Shown: positions 6,999 to 17,572, numbered from the stretch's first letter. The stretch is DNA of 64,000 bases from an uncultured Roseateles sp. (GCF_913777145.1 NZ_CAJYPS010000022.1:1-64000), one strand, 5' to 3'. Notes: generated from the sequence alone by a model not told the origin. Program-made: numbers and translations.

Positions 6999-8846
6999 TC
7001 AGCGCCGCCTGATCTCCAACACCACCGGCCCCCGCGCCGGCACATGCAGCGTGTCCCCCAGCGTCGTCTCACGCCCGCTGAAGATGTCGCGCGCCGCATC
7101 GCCCGGCGCCACGCGCTCGGCGAATCGGGCCAGGCTCAGGTCTCGCGGCTGCTCGTTCTTGTTCATCACCACCATCACGGTGCGCTGCGCGTCGTAGCGG
7201 AAGAACACATAGACCCCGTCCAGCGGCGCGTACTGCATCAGCGCGCCGTCGTGCAGCACCGGGTTGGCCTTGCGCCAGGTGAAGAGCGTTCGTACCCAGG
7301 CCTGCATGTCGCGCTGCGCGGGGCTCAGGCCCGCGCCGGTGAAGGCGTTCACGCGGTCGCCGGGCCAGCCGCCGGGCATGTCGGCGCGCACCTTGCCGTC
7401 GTCGCGCTCGGTCGGGCTGGTCATCAGCAGCTCGCTGCCGTAGAACAGCTGCGGGATGCGCCGCGTGGTGGCCAGGTAGGCCAGCGCCAGGCGGGTGAGG
7501 CCCACGTCCTCCTTCAGCACGGAGAACAGCCGCGGCGTGTCGTGGTTGCCGTCGAACAGCACCAGGTTGGCCGGGTCGGCGTAGACGAAGTCGTGCGCCA
7601 GGCCCTCATAGAGCCTGGTCAGGCCGGTGTGGGGGCCGTCGCCCTCCAGCAGCGCGGCCAGCAGGTTGGACTGCAGCGGAAAGTCCATCAGCCCCGGCGT
7701 GTAGGACACATAGCCGTCGTGGTTGCGCTTGCCGCGCTGCCAGTAGGCCACCACGGCCGGGTGGGGGCTCCATTCTTCGCCGACGATGTTGAGCTGCGGG
7801 TACTCCTGCATCACGCGGGCGGACCAGCGGGTCAGGAAGTCGCGGTCGGAGTAGGAGTAAGTGTCGGTGCGTATGCCCGACAGGCCGGCGGTCTCCACCC
7901 ACCACAGGCTCATCTGGATCAGATAGGTGGCCAGCTCGGGCTGGCGCTGGTTCAGGTCGGGCATGCCGGGCGTGAACCAGCCGTCGGTGAAGCGCTGGCG
8001 GTCGCTGGGCGCGGCGTAGGGGTCCTGCAGCGTCATGCGCGCGTGGTGGGTTTCTGTGTAGCCTTGCTTCCACTGATTCAGCCAACTCGGCGTGGGCAGG
8101 TCGGCCATCCACCAGTGGTTCACGCCGATGTGGTTGAGCACGATGTCCTGGAGCAGGCCTACGCCTTGGCGGCGTGCGTCGGCGGACAGCGCGACATAGT
8201 CCTGCAGGCTGCCGAAGCGCGGGTCTATGCGGTAGAAGTTGGTGGCGCCGTAGCCGTGGTAGCTGTAGGTCTCGGCGTCGTTCTCCAGCAGCGGTGTGGG
8301 CCAGAGCTGGGTGAAGCCCAGGCCCGCGATGTAGTCCAGGTGCTGGCGCAGGCCGGCGATATCGCCGCCGTGGCGGCCGCCGGGGTTGGCGCGGTCCAGC
8401 CCCTCGCGCAGGCCGGCGCGCTCGGCGTTGCCAGCGCGGGCGAAGCGGTCGGGCACGACCAGGTAGATCGCATCCCTGGGGCCGAAGCCCTGGCGCTGGG
8501 CGGAGCCGGGCTCACGGGCCAGCAGCGGGTAGTCCAGCACCTGCGGCGGCTGGCCCGGCCGGGTCAGCGTGAGGCGCAGCGGGCCTGGTGCAGCATTGGG
8601 CCCCACGGCCAGGTCCACGAACAGGTAGTTGGGGCTGTCCAGCCGGTGCCAGCCCTTGAGCGCGACGCCGGCCTGCGGCGCCAGCGCCACCTGGGCCTCG
8701 GCCAGGCCCGGCCCGTGCAGCATCAGCTGCAGCGCGGGGTCGCGCATGCCCACCCACCAATGCGGCGGCTCCACATGATCCAGGCCGGCGGCCAGCACAT
8801 TCAGACTCATCAGCAAACTCGTGAACAGGGCGGTCAGTGTTTTCAT
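6999..8846 (-). CDS. secreted cyclomaltodextrinase/neopullulanase-like alpha-amylase (GH13)
   Basis: A 615-residue enzyme with an N-terminal signal peptide (residues ~1-20, LLMSLNVLAA). It has a beta-sandwich N domain that starts VEPPHWWVGM, typical of cyclomaltodextrinase/neopullulanase N-terminal domains, then a GH13 barrel. Visible conserved regions are DIVLNH (234-239), MPDLN (295-299), the nucleophile region GIRTDTYSY (Asp 328), GEEW (acid/base Glu 357) and NHD (434-436). All catalytic residues are present. It should cleave cyclodextrins, pullulan or maltodextrins in the periplasm or outside. It overlaps the upstream amylase by 4 bases (ATGA), so the two are translationally coupled. Its last 80 codons are duplicated at 4232. 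Confidence 0.93.
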   Translation of the reverse strand: MKTLTALFTSLLMSLNVLAAGLDHVEPPHWWVGMRDPALQLMLHGPGLAEAQVALAPQAGVALKGWHRLDSPNYLFVDLAVGPNAAPGPLRLTLTRPGQPPQVLDYPLLAREPGSAQRQGFGPRDAIYLVVPDRFARAGNAERAGLREGLDRANPGGRHGGDIAGLRQHLDYIAGLGFTQLWPTPLLENDAETYSYHGYGATNFYRIDPRFGSLQDYVALSADARRQGVGLLQDIVLNHIGVNHWWMADLPTPSWLNQWKQGYTETHHARMTLQDPYAAPSDRQRFTDGWFTPGMPDLNQRQPELATYLIQMSLWWVETAGLSGIRTDTYSYSDRDFLTRWSARVMQEYPQLNIVGEEWSPHPAVVAYWQRGKRNHDGYVSYTPGLMDFPLQSNLLAALLEGDGPHTGLTRLYEGLAHDFVYADPANLVLFDGNHDTPRLFSVLKEDVGLTRLALAYLATTRRIPQLFYGSELLMTSPTERDDGKVRADMPGGWPGDRVNAFTGAGLSPAQRDMQAWVRTLFTWRKANPVLHDGALMQYAPLDGVYVFFRYDAQRTVMVVMNKNEQPRDLSLARFAERVAPGDAARDIFSGRETTLGDTLHVPARGPVVLEIRRR

Positions 8847-10480
8847 CGTGTCAGCAGGCGATAGACCCGCACCGACAGCGGCGGCAGCGCCAGCGTGGCC
8901 TGGCCGGCGGTGTCCGCCTGCCAGGGGCTGGCCTGCCGGGGCAGGCTGGGCACCGCGCGGGCCCGCGGTGGCAGCTGTTGCAGCGACAAGGTGGCCGCTT
9001 CGTCCCCGTAGTTGATCGCGACCAGCACGCGCTCATTCCCCTGCACGCGCTGGAAGCTCCAGACCTGACCCTGCACCTGCGCGGCCTCGTAGCGGCCGCG
9101 GGTGAGCGCGGCGGAGTCGCGGCGCAGCTGGATCAGGCGCTGGTAGAAGTGGAACAGCGAGTCGGCCTGCAGCTGCTGGCTCTGCGCGTTGTGCTGGCTG
9201 CGGTTCAGCGCCAGCGGCCTGAAGGGCGCGCCGCTGCTGAAGCCTTCGGCGCCGCGGTTGCTGGCGGTCCAGCTCATGGGCGAGCGCAGCGGGTCGTCGC
9301 CGCTGCCGGCGCTGCCGGCCTGGCCGATCTCCTCGCCGTAGTAAACGAAAGGCGTGCCCGGCAGCAGCAGGTAGCTGGCCGCGGCCAGGCGGTAGCGGGC
9401 CTCGTCGCCCTTGAGCTGGTCCCACACACGCTGGCCGGCGAAGCTGTCGTGGTTGTGCAGAAAGGTCGCCATCGTGGGCGCCATCTGCGCGTAGTAGGCC
9501 GACACCTTGGCCACGGCCGCCGCGTCGCCCTGGGCGGCCTTCATGATCTCGTACTGCAGGTTGAACGCGAACGCCGCGCCGCAGACCTCGGGGGCGCCAT
9601 AGGCCGCGGGCTCGGCCGTGGCCTCGCAGACCGCGTAGCGGCCGGGGTAGCTCTTGATCAGGTCCTGCAGCTGCTTGGTCAGCACGCGGCTCTCGGGCTG
9701 GTCGTTCCAGTCCTGGGCGCTGTTCTCGATCATGTGGGGCACGGCGTCCAGCCGGAAGCCGTCCAGCCCGCGGTTGAGCCAGAAGCGCAGGCTGTCTTCG
9801 TGATAGCGCCACACGACCGGGTTGCGCAGGTTGAAGTCCGGCATGTGGGGGCCGAAGGTGCCGAAGTAGACGTTGGGCTGGCCTGGCTTGGGGCGCGGCA
9901 GGTCATTGAGCTCGCCGGCCCAGGTCCAGGGCAGGGTGTCGGCGTCGTACCAGGGGTATTTGCCCCAGATGTCCCAGCCCGGGCCGGGGTCGGGGTTCCA
10001 CACGAACCAGCTGCGCCAGGGGCTGCTCGGGTCCTTGAGCGCCTGCTGGAAGGGCGGGAACTGGTAGGACGCGTGGTTGACCACGTAGTCCATCACGATG
10101 CCTATGCCGCGCCGGTGGGCTTCGCGTATCAGCGTGTCGAAGTCGTCCAGCGTGCCGTACTGGGGCTCGATGGCGCGGAAGTCGGTGGTGGCGTAGCCGT
10201 GGTCATGGTCGGCGCTGGCGGTCACCGGCATCAGCCACAGCGCGCTGACGCCCAGCGACTTGAGGTAGTCCAGCCGCCGGGCCAGGCCGCGCAGGTCGCC
10301 GATGCCGTCGCCGTCGCTGTCCTGGTAGGCGCGCACGAACACCTCCATGAACACGCCTTGCTGCCAGTGGGCAGGCAGGGCGCTGGCCACGGGGCGGGCG
10401 GGCACGGCGCGGGTGTCAATGTCGGCCTGCGCCTGCAGCGCGGCCAGCGCCAGCGTGGCGGCCAGAATCTTGTTGTTCAT
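8843..10480 (-). CDS. secreted alpha-amylase/alpha-glucosidase family enzyme (GH13, MPDF/LN-type)
   Basis: A 545-residue GH13 enzyme with a cleavable signal (LAATLALAALQAQA, ~1-19). It shows the calcium-loop-like DSDGDGIGDLRG (54-65), DYVVNH (131-136), MPDFN (213-217), the nucleophile region GFRLDAV (Asp 245), the acid/base region CEATAE (Glu 286) and NHD (343-345). A small C-terminal beta domain ends RVYRLLTR. The MPDFN region places it with the intermediate group between oligo-1,6-glucosidases and neopullulanases, so it may act on alpha-1,4 and alpha-1,6 links of maltodextrins. It is the first gene of the pair. A 13-bp operator-like dyad directly abuts its ATG, and no usual ribosome site can be seen. 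Confidence 0.92.
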   Translation of the reverse strand: MNNKILAATLALAALQAQADIDTRAVPARPVASALPAHWQQGVFMEVFVRAYQDSDGDGIGDLRGLARRLDYLKSLGVSALWLMPVTASADHDHGYATTDFRAIEPQYGTLDDFDTLIREAHRRGIGIVMDYVVNHASYQFPPFQQALKDPSSPWRSWFVWNPDPGPGWDIWGKYPWYDADTLPWTWAGELNDLPRPKPGQPNVYFGTFGPHMPDFNLRNPVVWRYHEDSLRFWLNRGLDGFRLDAVPHMIENSAQDWNDQPESRVLTKQLQDLIKSYPGRYAVCEATAEPAAYGAPEVCGAAFAFNLQYEIMKAAQGDAAAVAKVSAYYAQMAPTMATFLHNHDSFAGQRVWDQLKGDEARYRLAAASYLLLPGTPFVYYGEEIGQAGSAGSGDDPLRSPMSWTASNRGAEGFSSGAPFRPLALNRSQHNAQSQQLQADSLFHFYQRLIQLRRDSAALTRGRYEAAQVQGQVWSFQRVQGNERVLVAINYGDEAATLSLQQLPPRARAVPSLPRQASPWQADTAGQATLALPPLSVRVYRLLTR

Positions 10481-10493
10481 GTAATCAAACTAC
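10481..10493 (-). promoter_or_regulatory. starch-regulon operator candidate, site 1
   Basis: GTAGTTTGATTAC on the minus strand, an imperfect GTAG-N5-CTAC dyad, lies immediately upstream of the amylase start codon at 10480. It shares 10 of 13 positions with site 2 on the other side of the divergent promoter region; the centres are 77 bp apart. A bound regulator would occlude the translation start region. Confidence 0.5.
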
Positions 10494-10557
10494 TTGTCTC
10501 GTGGCCGGAAGCATAGATGCTCTCTGAGAAATTCCGCAAGCTGGGCGATGCAGGGAA

Positions 10558-10570
10558 GTAGTTTTGCTAC
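10558..10570 (+). promoter_or_regulatory. starch-regulon operator candidate, site 2
   Basis: GTAGTTTTGCTAC is a perfect GTAG-N5-CTAC dyad 26 bases before the pullulanase start at 10597. It is preceded by GCTGGGCGATGC (10540-10551), a 12-mer that recurs exactly at 17557-17568 beside site 3. Four occurrences of this dyad at starch genes argue for a common repressor or activator. Confidence 0.6.
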
Positions 10571-10596
10571 GATTTTCAAAAAACGAGGAGACCTTG

Positions 10597-13326
10597 ATGT
10601 ACCGAACCCCGCGGGCCATCACCGCTTTGCCGCGCCTGCTGCTGCCCCTGTTGCTGAGTTCGGCGGCTTGCGCGGCCACGCTGCCCGCGCCCACGGCGGC
10701 CGACTGCGAGCACGAGCCCGTGATGCCGGCTATGCCCACTGCGGCGGCACCGCAGCCCGCCGGCGCCTACTGGCTGGACGCGCGGCGCCTGCAGTGGCCG
10801 GGCCTGCAATTGCAGCCGGGCGAGCGGGTGCGGCTCTACCACGCGCCCCAGGCCGATCTGCAGGCCCGGCCGGGCGAGCTGCTGGCCGGTGCGGCGCTGG
10901 CGCTGCGCGCGTCGGACGCGCCGGCCGGCGAGCGCTGGCGCTTCGTGGCCGCCGGCCCGCGTTTCGAGCTGGACGCGGACGAGGCCGCGCTGAAGGCGCT
11001 GCTGCGCGAGCAGCTGCTGCTGGTGCACGAGCGCGCCGACGGCCGCGTGATCGCCGCCACCGGCCTGCAGCTGCCGGGCGCGCTGGACGATCTCTATGCG
11101 GCGGCCGAGGGGCTGGACGACCTCGGCGTGCGGCCGCGCGCCGACGGCACCGCGTTCCGCGTCTGGGCGCCCACCGCGCAGCGCGTCAGCCTGTGCCTGT
11201 ACCGCACGGCCGAGGGGCCGGTGCGGCAGCTGTTGCCCATGACCTGGGACGCGCGCACCGGCAGCTGGCAGGCCCGCGCCGCGGGTGATCTCAGCGGCCA
11301 GGCCTACCGCTACCTGGTGGACGTGGTGACGCCGACCCACGGCCTGGTGCGCAATCTGGTGACCGACCCCTATTCGGTGGCGCTGAGCGCGGACTCGCGC
11401 CGCAGCCTGGTGGCCGACCTGGCCTCGCCGCGCACCAAGCCCGCCGGCTGGGACGCCGCACCGCGCCCACGCCCGCTGGCCGCCGCGACCGACCAGCTGA
11501 TCTACGAGCTGCATGCGCGCGACTTCTCCGTCAGCGACGACAGCGTGCGGCCGGCCTGGCGCGGCAAGTTCCTGGCCTTCACCGAGCCGGCCTCGCGCGG
11601 CATGGCGCATCTGAAGGCGCTGGCGCGCGCGGGCCTGACTGATGTGCACCTGCTGCCGGTGTTCGATTTCGCCAGCGTGCCCGAGCGCGGCTGCAAGACG
11701 CCGCGCGTGCCCGCCGCCGGGCCCGCCGCGCCCGACCAGCAGGCCGCGGTGATGGCGCTGGCCGCCGAGGACTGCTTCAACTGGGGCTACGACCCCTGGC
11801 ACTTCAACGTGCCCGAGGGCAGTTATGCGGTCGATCCGCTGAACCGCGTGCTGGAGTTCCGCCGCCTGGTGATGGCGCTGCACGCCGTCGGCCTGCGCGT
11901 GGGCATGGATATGGTCTACAACCACATGGCCGCGGCCGGCCAGCACCCGCAGTCGGTGCTGGACCGCCTGGTGCCGGGCTACTACCACCGGCTGGACGCG
12001 CAGGGCCGCATCGAGCGCTCCACCTGCTGCGACAACACGGCCACCGAGCACCGCATGATGGCCAAGCTGATGATCGATTCGGCGGCGCTGTGGGTGCGCG
12101 AGTACCGCATCGACTCCATGCGCTTCGACCTGATGGGCCACCAGCCGCGCGAAGCCATGGAGCGGCTGCAGGCGCGCGTGAACGCCGAGGCCGGCCGGCC
12201 GGTGCAGCTGCTGGGCGAGGGCTGGAACTTCGGCGAGGTGGCCCATGGCGCGCGCTTTGTGCAGGCCTCGCAGCTGAGCCTCAACGGCAGCGGCATCGCC
12301 TCCTTCAGCGACCGCGGCCGCGATGCGGCGCGCGGCGGCGCGGCGGGCGAGGGCGGCGACGACAGCGTGCGCCGCCAGGGCTGGCTCAACGGCCTCTTTT
12401 ACGTGCCGAATGCGCTGGGCGGCGGCGCTACGCGCGAGCAGCTGCTGGATGCGGCGGACATGATCCGCGTCGCGCTGGCCGGCTCGCTGCGCGGCGTGTC
12501 GATCAAGACCTGGCACGGCGAGGTGCAGCGCCTGGAGCAGATCCGCTACGGCGACCAGCCCGCCGGCTTTGCGAGCCAGCCCGACGAGGTGGTGAACTAT
12601 GTGGAGAACCACGACAACCAGACGCTGTTCGACGTGAACGCGCTCAAGCTGCCGCTGGACACGTCCTCGGCCGAGCGTGCCCGCGTGCAGATGCTGGGCG
12701 CGGCGCTGGTGGCCTTCAGCCAGGGCGTGGCCTATTTCCACGCGGGCCAGGACATCCTGCGCAGCAAGTCCATGGACCGCAACAGCTACAACAGCGGCGA
12801 CTGGTTCAACCGGCTGGACTGGAGCTACCAGACCAACCACTTCGGCACGGGCCTGCCGCCCAAGGCCGACAACTTCGGCGCCCAGGGCCGCGACTGGGCG
12901 CTGGCGGCCGAGCGTCTGGCCCGCGCGGACCTGGCGCCCACGCCGGCCGACATCGCCTGGTCGCGCGACGTGTTCCGTGATCTGCTGCGCATCCGCGCGA
13001 GCACGCCGCTGCTGCGGCTGGCCAGCGCGCAGGAGGTGCAGCGGCGCCTGAGCTTCCCGGGCAGCGGGCCGGGCCAGAACCCGGTGCTGGTGGCCGCCCG
13101 CCTCGATGGCCAGGGCCTGCCAGGCGAGCGGGCGGTGCTGCTGATGATCAATGTGGCGCCCAGCGCCCAGGTGCTGAACCTGCCCGAGGAGGCCGGCGCG
13201 CGCTGGGTGCTGCACCCGGTGCAGCGCGACGGGGCGGATGAGCGCGTGCGGCGCGAGGCGCGCTTCGAGGCCGGCCGCTTCGAGGTGCCGGCGCGCAGCG
13301 CGGTGGTGTTCGTGCTGCAGCGCTGA
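10597..13326 (+). CDS. pulA: exported type I pullulanase (GH13), no carbohydrate-binding module
   Basis: A 909-residue protein. The ATG at 10597 is chosen because GAGGAGA precedes it and a signal peptide follows directly ([13 protein letters not shown]); an upstream TTG frame start lacks support. A CBM48-like domain ([19 protein letters not shown]) precedes the catalytic barrel. The barrel shows the pullulanase signature [22 protein letters not shown] (nucleophile Asp 511), GEGWNFGE (acid/base Glu 541) and ENHD (670-673). It should debranch alpha-1,6 links in pullulan, amylopectin or glycogen. It is divergent from the amylase pair and shares the operator dyads with them. The Cys after the signal could be a lipidation site, but the lipobox is poor. 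Confidence 0.93.
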   Translation: MYRTPRAITALPRLLLPLLLSSAACAATLPAPTAADCEHEPVMPAMPTAAAPQPAGAYWLDARRLQWPGLQLQPGERVRLYHAPQADLQARPGELLAGAALALRASDAPAGERWRFVAAGPRFELDADEAALKALLREQLLLVHERADGRVIAATGLQLPGALDDLYAAAEGLDDLGVRPRADGTAFRVWAPTAQRVSLCLYRTAEGPVRQLLPMTWDARTGSWQARAAGDLSGQAYRYLVDVVTPTHGLVRNLVTDPYSVALSADSRRSLVADLASPRTKPAGWDAAPRPRPLAAATDQLIYELHARDFSVSDDSVRPAWRGKFLAFTEPASRGMAHLKALARAGLTDVHLLPVFDFASVPERGCKTPRVPAAGPAAPDQQAAVMALAAEDCFNWGYDPWHFNVPEGSYAVDPLNRVLEFRRLVMALHAVGLRVGMDMVYNHMAAAGQHPQSVLDRLVPGYYHRLDAQGRIERSTCCDNTATEHRMMAKLMIDSAALWVREYRIDSMRFDLMGHQPREAMERLQARVNAEAGRPVQLLGEGWNFGEVAHGARFVQASQLSLNGSGIASFSDRGRDAARGGAAGEGGDDSVRRQGWLNGLFYVPNALGGGATREQLLDAADMIRVALAGSLRGVSIKTWHGEVQRLEQIRYGDQPAGFASQPDEVVNYVENHDNQTLFDVNALKLPLDTSSAERARVQMLGAALVAFSQGVAYFHAGQDILRSKSMDRNSYNSGDWFNRLDWSYQTNHFGTGLPPKADNFGAQGRDWALAAERLARADLAPTPADIAWSRDVFRDLLRIRASTPLLRLASAQEVQRRLSFPGSGPGQNPVLVAARLDGQGLPGERAVLLMINVAPSAQVLNLPEEAGARWVLHPVQRDGADERVRREARFEAGRFEVPARSAVVFVLQR

Positions 13327-13349
13327 GCCGGTGCCCCCGACGGCTCGCG

Positions 13350-13940
13350 TCAGCCGTGCCTGCGGCGGCGGCTGCGCGAGGCCAGCCCCAGCGCGCCCAG
13401 GCCCAGCAACGTCAGCGTGACGCTGGCAGGCTCGGGCACGGCGGCCGGGCTGACGTCAAAGCTCAGCTGGCCGCCCAGCCACTGGCCCTCGGCCACGCCC
13501 GGGGCGAAATCCTTGTAGGCCTCGCTGAACTCCAGCCGCAGCAGGCCGTCCTCGCCCACGCTCAGGCCCAGGCCGGACAGGTCCAGCGTGCCGCTGTAGT
13601 GGCCGCTGCCGCTGAAGCCGTCGGCCGCGCCGGGTGCCAGCGTCAGCAGGTCCAGCCCGCTGCTGGCGCCTAAGCTGAGCTGCATCTCGGACAGCAGGCT
13701 GGGCTCCGTGGCGGACAGCGTCAGGTCCCAGCTCAGCGAGTTGAGTACCGCGTGGGCGCCCACGTCGATGAGCCAGACCGTGTTGCCGCCTTCGCCCAGC
13801 AGGTTGATGCTCTGCGCGCCGGCGACATCGATCGTCACCGGCGCGGCCTGCGCCGCCGGGCTGGCCAGCGACAGGGCCATCAGCGCGGCGGTGGCGGCCG
13901 AGCGGGCGACGCGCGGGAGGGACAGGGGGAACGGATTCAT
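13350..13940 (-). CDS. PEP-CTERM sorting-domain protein coupled to pullulanase
   Basis: A 196-residue secreted protein. It has a signal peptide (ALMALSLASPAAQAA, to about residue 33) and a beta-rich domain. The C terminus is VPEPASVTLTLLGLGALGL followed by an arginine-rich tail, the classical PEP-CTERM signal recognised by exosortase. Its ATG overlaps the TGA of the upstream lipoprotein pullulanase (ATGA at 13937-13940), so it is translated from the same message. Co-translation with a starch-binding pullulanase suggests a cell-surface or exopolysaccharide-matrix role in starch capture; this is inference. No exosortase gene is in the window. Confidence 0.9.
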   Translation of the reverse strand: MNPFPLSLPRVARSAATAALMALSLASPAAQAAPVTIDVAGAQSINLLGEGGNTVWLIDVGAHAVLNSLSWDLTLSATEPSLLSEMQLSLGASSGLDLLTLAPGAADGFSGSGHYSGTLDLSGLGLSVGEDGLLRLEFSEAYKDFAPGVAEGQWLGGQLSFDVSPAAVPEPASVTLTLLGLGALGLASRSRRRRHG

Positions 13941-16900
13941 GGCAGGGGTTTGCGGTTGAGAGCGGTGGCGCGCGCGACAAAGACCACGGCGGTGCGGGCC
14001 GGCAGGCTGAAGCTGCCGCTGGCGCGATCGAAGGTGGCCTGGGCGGCGCGGGTGTCGGCCGCGCCGGGCGCGGTGTGCACCGGGTGCAGCTCCAGCGCAT
14101 GGCCGGCCAGCGTGGGCAGCGTGAGCTGCTTGGCGCTCTTGTCCACGTTGATCAGGTAGACCAGTTCGTCGAAGTTGGCGCCGGCATAGCCGCGGCCGTC
14201 GACGCGGCCCACCAGCACCGTGGGCTCCTGGGCCGAGCCGGTGTTCAGGAAGCTCAGCCGTGCCTTGATGTCGTCCGCGCTGCGCAGACGCAGCAGCGTG
14301 CTGCTCTTGCGTATCTTGAGCAGGTCGCGGAAGGCGTCGCGGGTCCAGGCGATGTCGGCGGGCGTGGGCTTGATCAGCGCATTGCCCAGCAGCGGGCGGG
14401 CATAGGCCCAGTTGTCCGCGTTGTCGCGCGCGGGCGGCAGGCCGACGCCGAAGTTGTTGTCCTGGTAGCTCCAGTCCAGGCGGTTGAACCAGTCGCCGCT
14501 GTCGTAGCTGTTGCGGTCCAGGCTCTTGCTGCGCAGCGTGTCCACGCCAGCGTGGAAGTAGGCCACGCCCTGGCTGAAACTGTTGATCGCGGCGGCCAGG
14601 ATCTGCACCCGAGCCCGGTCCTCGTGGCTGGTGCCGGTGGGCAGGCGGAAGGCGTTGTTGTCGAACAGCGTGAGGTTGTCGTGGTTCTCCATGTAGTTCA
14701 CCACCTCGCCGGGCTCCAGCACCCAGCCGGCCGGGATGCCGCCGACGTCGATCTGCTCCAGGCGCAGGTTGGCGTCCCAGCTGGTCTGCATCTCGAAGCT
14801 GCGTATGGAGCCCGCCAGCGCGGCCTTGAGGCGGTCGGCCTGCCACATCAGCTCGCCGCGGCTCTGGCCGCTGGCATTGCTGTTGGGGTCGTAGAAGAAG
14901 CCGTTCACATAGCCCTGGTTGGCGACCACCGCGTTGCCGCTGTCGCAGCAGCCGCCACCGCGCACCGCGTCGCGGATGATGGGGTTGAAGCTGCCTATGC
15001 CCGAGCCGTTCAGCGACAGCATCTCGGCCTGCACGAAGCGCGCGCCATTGGCCACCTCGCCGAAGTTCCAGCCCTCGCCGATGATCTGCACCGGGCGGCC
15101 CGCGGCGGCGCTGACGCTCGCCCTCAGCGCCTCCATCACCGAGCGCGGGTGGTGGCCCATGATGTCGAAGCGCAGTGAGCTGATGCGGTAGTCCCGCGTC
15201 CAGACCGCCGATGAATCGATCATCAGCTTGCCCATCATCAGGTTTTCGGCCGCGGTGTTCTCGCAGCAGGTGGAGCGCTCGATGCCGCCGGTGGCGTTGA
15301 GGCGGTAGTAGTAGCCGGGCACGATGCGGTCCAGCACCGAGTTGGCGTTCTGGCCCGAGGACGTGGTGTGGTTGAACACCACATCCATGCCCACGCGCAG
15401 GCCGGCCGCGTTCAGCGCCTGCACCATGCGGCGGAACTCGACGATGCGGGCCAGCGGGTCGGCCGCATTGCTGGAGTAGCTGCCCTCCGGCGTGCTGAAC
15501 TGCAGCGGGTCGTAGCCCCAGTTGAAGCAGTCGCTGGCGGCCGTGGCGGCCACCGCGGCCTGCTGCGACTCGCTGTCCGGCGCGCCGGCGGGCGAGGGCG
15601 TGGTGCAGCCCTTTTCGTTGACGCTGGCGATGTCGAACACCGGCAGCAGGTGCACGTCGGTCAGCCCGGCCGCGGCGAGGGCCGCGAGATGCTTCATGCC
15701 GTTGGACTGGCTCTGCGTGAACGCCAGGTACTTGCCGCGCTGGGCGGCGGGCACGCTGGTGTCGTTGATGGAGAAGTCGCGCACATGCAGCTCGTAGATG
15801 CTGAGGTCGGACGGCGCGGCCACGGTGGCGGGCGGCGTGCCCAGGTCCCAGCCGGGCGGCTTGGTCTGCGGCGACTGCAGGTCCACGACCACGCTCTGCT
15901 GGCTGCCCAGCGTGAGGCCCTGTGCATAGGGGTCGGCCACCAGGTTCTTCACCAGGCCCACGCCCTTCACGAACACCTGCACCTGGTAGCGGTACTGCGT
16001 GCCCTGCAGGTTGCCGGGCTTGCTCAGGCTCCACACGCCGGTGGCGGTGTCGCGCGTCATGGCTTCGGTGCTGGTGCGGCTCAGGCCCGAGCTGCCCAGC
16101 GGCGTGGTCAGCACCACGGACACGGCCTGCGCGGTGGGCGCCCAGACCTTGAAGCTGGTGCTGCCGTTCTTCACGACTGCGCCCAGGTCGGGTGTGTCGG
16201 CGGCCGCGGCGTAGAGATCGTCCAGCGCGCCGGCGATCTGCGCGGTGGTGGCGTTCTGCACGCGGCCGTTGGCGTCTTCCTGCACCAGCACCAGCTGCTG
16301 CTGATGCAGTGCGGGCAGGCGGGCCAGGTCGGCGGCGCGCACGCTGAACACGGTGCCGCTGGCCACGTACTTGAAGCGCAGCGCGTCGGCCGCGGGCACG
16401 CTGCCGCTGAAGGCGTCCAGCGTGACATAGCCGTCGGCGCCGCTGACCGGTGCGTCCAGCGCCACCGCGATCTGGCCGGTGGCCGAGTAGTACAGCTTCA
16501 CCGGGCCCGAGGTCGCGATGCGCGGCCACTTCACCAGGCTCTTGTTCAGCCACACGGCGCGCGCATCGGTGCTGGACACGCTGCGCAGATCGGGCGGCGC
16601 GGTGTAGACCGTGGCGTCGCGCTCCACCAGCCAGATCTGGCCCACCTGGCCCTGCACGCTCAGCGCGCTGTACTCGACGCGGATGTTGTTGTCGCGGCCG
16701 TCCTTGTCGTTCTCATTGGGCGGCATGCCGTGGATGATGAATTCCAGGCCCTTGCGGTTCACGTCGCCCTGGGGGTTGAGCACAGGAATGTCGAACACCA
16801 GCTCGCCGTCGCCGGCCGCATAGCCTGGCATCGCGCTGAAGGCCACCGGCTGGTTCCAGAGGTCGATGTTGACGCCGGCCGGCAGGCGGCTGGTGTCCAG

Positions 16901-17539
16901 CCCGCTGCTGCCCCACAGGTGCAGGCCCCAGGCGGCGTAGTTGCCGTCAAAGCGCTTGTAGTGCACCCGCACGGTCTTGATGTCGGGCAACGGCAGCAGC
17001 AGTGGGTTGCTCGCGTAGTTGGTGCTGTCGCCCTGCAGGCGCCAGATCTCGTTGGCGCCGGCCTGCAGCACATAGCTTTGGTCGGCGCCGCCGTTGTCCT
17101 TGTTGTCGCCGTTGTGGAACAGAAAGCCCACGCTGCCGCTGCCAGCGGCCAGCGGCACGTCGTAGTAGACGCCGAAGTCATCGCTGCCGGCCGGGTTCCA
17201 GCCGCCGTTCCAGTTGGGGCTCTGGGCGGCGTTCCAGGTGTGGATCTGCCAGCCGTCGTAGCCGCCGTCCGTGCGGCGGTAGTGCACCCGCAGCGAGGTG
17301 GCGGGCGCCGTGGGTGTGGCCACCGCGGCGACGCGCAGGCGTGGTGGCGTGGTCGTTGGCACGCCGGCCAGCAGCTGGGTGCTGCCGTCATCCGCTGCGG
17401 AGGCCATGCTCAGGGCCCCGGCCTGTGGCGAGGCGGCGCCACCGCCCCCACAGCCCGCCAGCACGCCCATCAGGCCGAGGGCCAGCCCGGCTGCCGCGCG
17501 TCTGGCCCGACGCGCCAAGCCCGTCACCCATGTCTCCAT
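13937..17539 (-). CDS. pulA: lipoprotein pullulanase with N-terminal starch-binding modules
   Basis: A 1200-residue protein with lipobox LAGC (Cys 30) followed by a glycine linker, so it is probably anchored in the outer membrane. Two CBM41/PUD-type modules follow at about residues 80-170 ([20 protein letters not shown]) and 185-300 ([20 protein letters not shown]). Next come a third Ig-like/PUD region, a CBM48 domain ([18 protein letters not shown]) and the GH13 barrel with [22 protein letters not shown] (nucleophile Asp 792), GEGWNFGE (Glu 822) and MENHD. It debranches pullulan and amylopectin, in a paralogous relation to the shorter pullulanase at 10597. The start at 17539 gives a proper signal and is preceded by AAAGGAGAAC. 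Two operator-like dyads lie upstream. Confidence 0.94.
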   Translation of the reverse strand: METWVTGLARRARRAAAGLALGLMGVLAGCGGGGAASPQAGALSMASAADDGSTQLLAGVPTTTPPRLRVAAVATPTAPATSLRVHYRRTDGGYDGWQIHTWNAAQSPNWNGGWNPAGSDDFGVYYDVPLAAGSGSVGFLFHNGDNKDNGGADQSYVLQAGANEIWRLQGDSTNYASNPLLLPLPDIKTVRVHYKRFDGNYAAWGLHLWGSSGLDTSRLPAGVNIDLWNQPVAFSAMPGYAAGDGELVFDIPVLNPQGDVNRKGLEFIIHGMPPNENDKDGRDNNIRVEYSALSVQGQVGQIWLVERDATVYTAPPDLRSVSSTDARAVWLNKSLVKWPRIATSGPVKLYYSATGQIAVALDAPVSGADGYVTLDAFSGSVPAADALRFKYVASGTVFSVRAADLARLPALHQQQLVLVQEDANGRVQNATTAQIAGALDDLYAAAADTPDLGAVVKNGSTSFKVWAPTAQAVSVVLTTPLGSSGLSRTSTEAMTRDTATGVWSLSKPGNLQGTQYRYQVQVFVKGVGLVKNLVADPYAQGLTLGSQQSVVVDLQSPQTKPPGWDLGTPPATVAAPSDLSIYELHVRDFSINDTSVPAAQRGKYLAFTQSQSNGMKHLAALAAAGLTDVHLLPVFDIASVNEKGCTTPSPAGAPDSESQQAAVAATAASDCFNWGYDPLQFSTPEGSYSSNAADPLARIVEFRRMVQALNAAGLRVGMDVVFNHTTSSGQNANSVLDRIVPGYYYRLNATGGIERSTCCENTAAENLMMGKLMIDSSAVWTRDYRISSLRFDIMGHHPRSVMEALRASVSAAAGRPVQIIGEGWNFGEVANGARFVQAEMLSLNGSGIGSFNPIIRDAVRGGGCCDSGNAVVANQGYVNGFFYDPNSNASGQSRGELMWQADRLKAALAGSIRSFEMQTSWDANLRLEQIDVGGIPAGWVLEPGEVVNYMENHDNLTLFDNNAFRLPTGTSHEDRARVQILAAAINSFSQGVAYFHAGVDTLRSKSLDRNSYDSGDWFNRLDWSYQDNNFGVGLPPARDNADNWAYARPLLGNALIKPTPADIAWTRDAFRDLLKIRKSSTLLRLRSADDIKARLSFLNTGSAQEPTVLVGRVDGRGYAGANFDELVYLINVDKSAKQLTLPTLAGHALELHPVHTAPGAADTRAAQATFDRASGSFSLPARTAVVFVARATALNRKPLP

Positions 17540-17572
17540 GCTTGTTCTCCTTTGAGGCTGGGCGATGCTATT

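Noticed and set aside
6954..13215. Long open frames antisense to the amylases and pullulanase (636, 559 and 879 codons)
   Set aside because: They are rich in H, Q, R, G and A, lack domains and mirror genes with complete catalytic motifs. They are typical of GC-rich third-position bias.
13350..16553. A 1067-codon frame through the pullulanase gene ending in the PEP-CTERM protein
   Set aside because: Only the last 196 codons look like protein. The rest is arginine/glutamine-rich shadow of the 1200-residue pullulanase in another frame, and a good ATG with a signal peptide lies at 13940.
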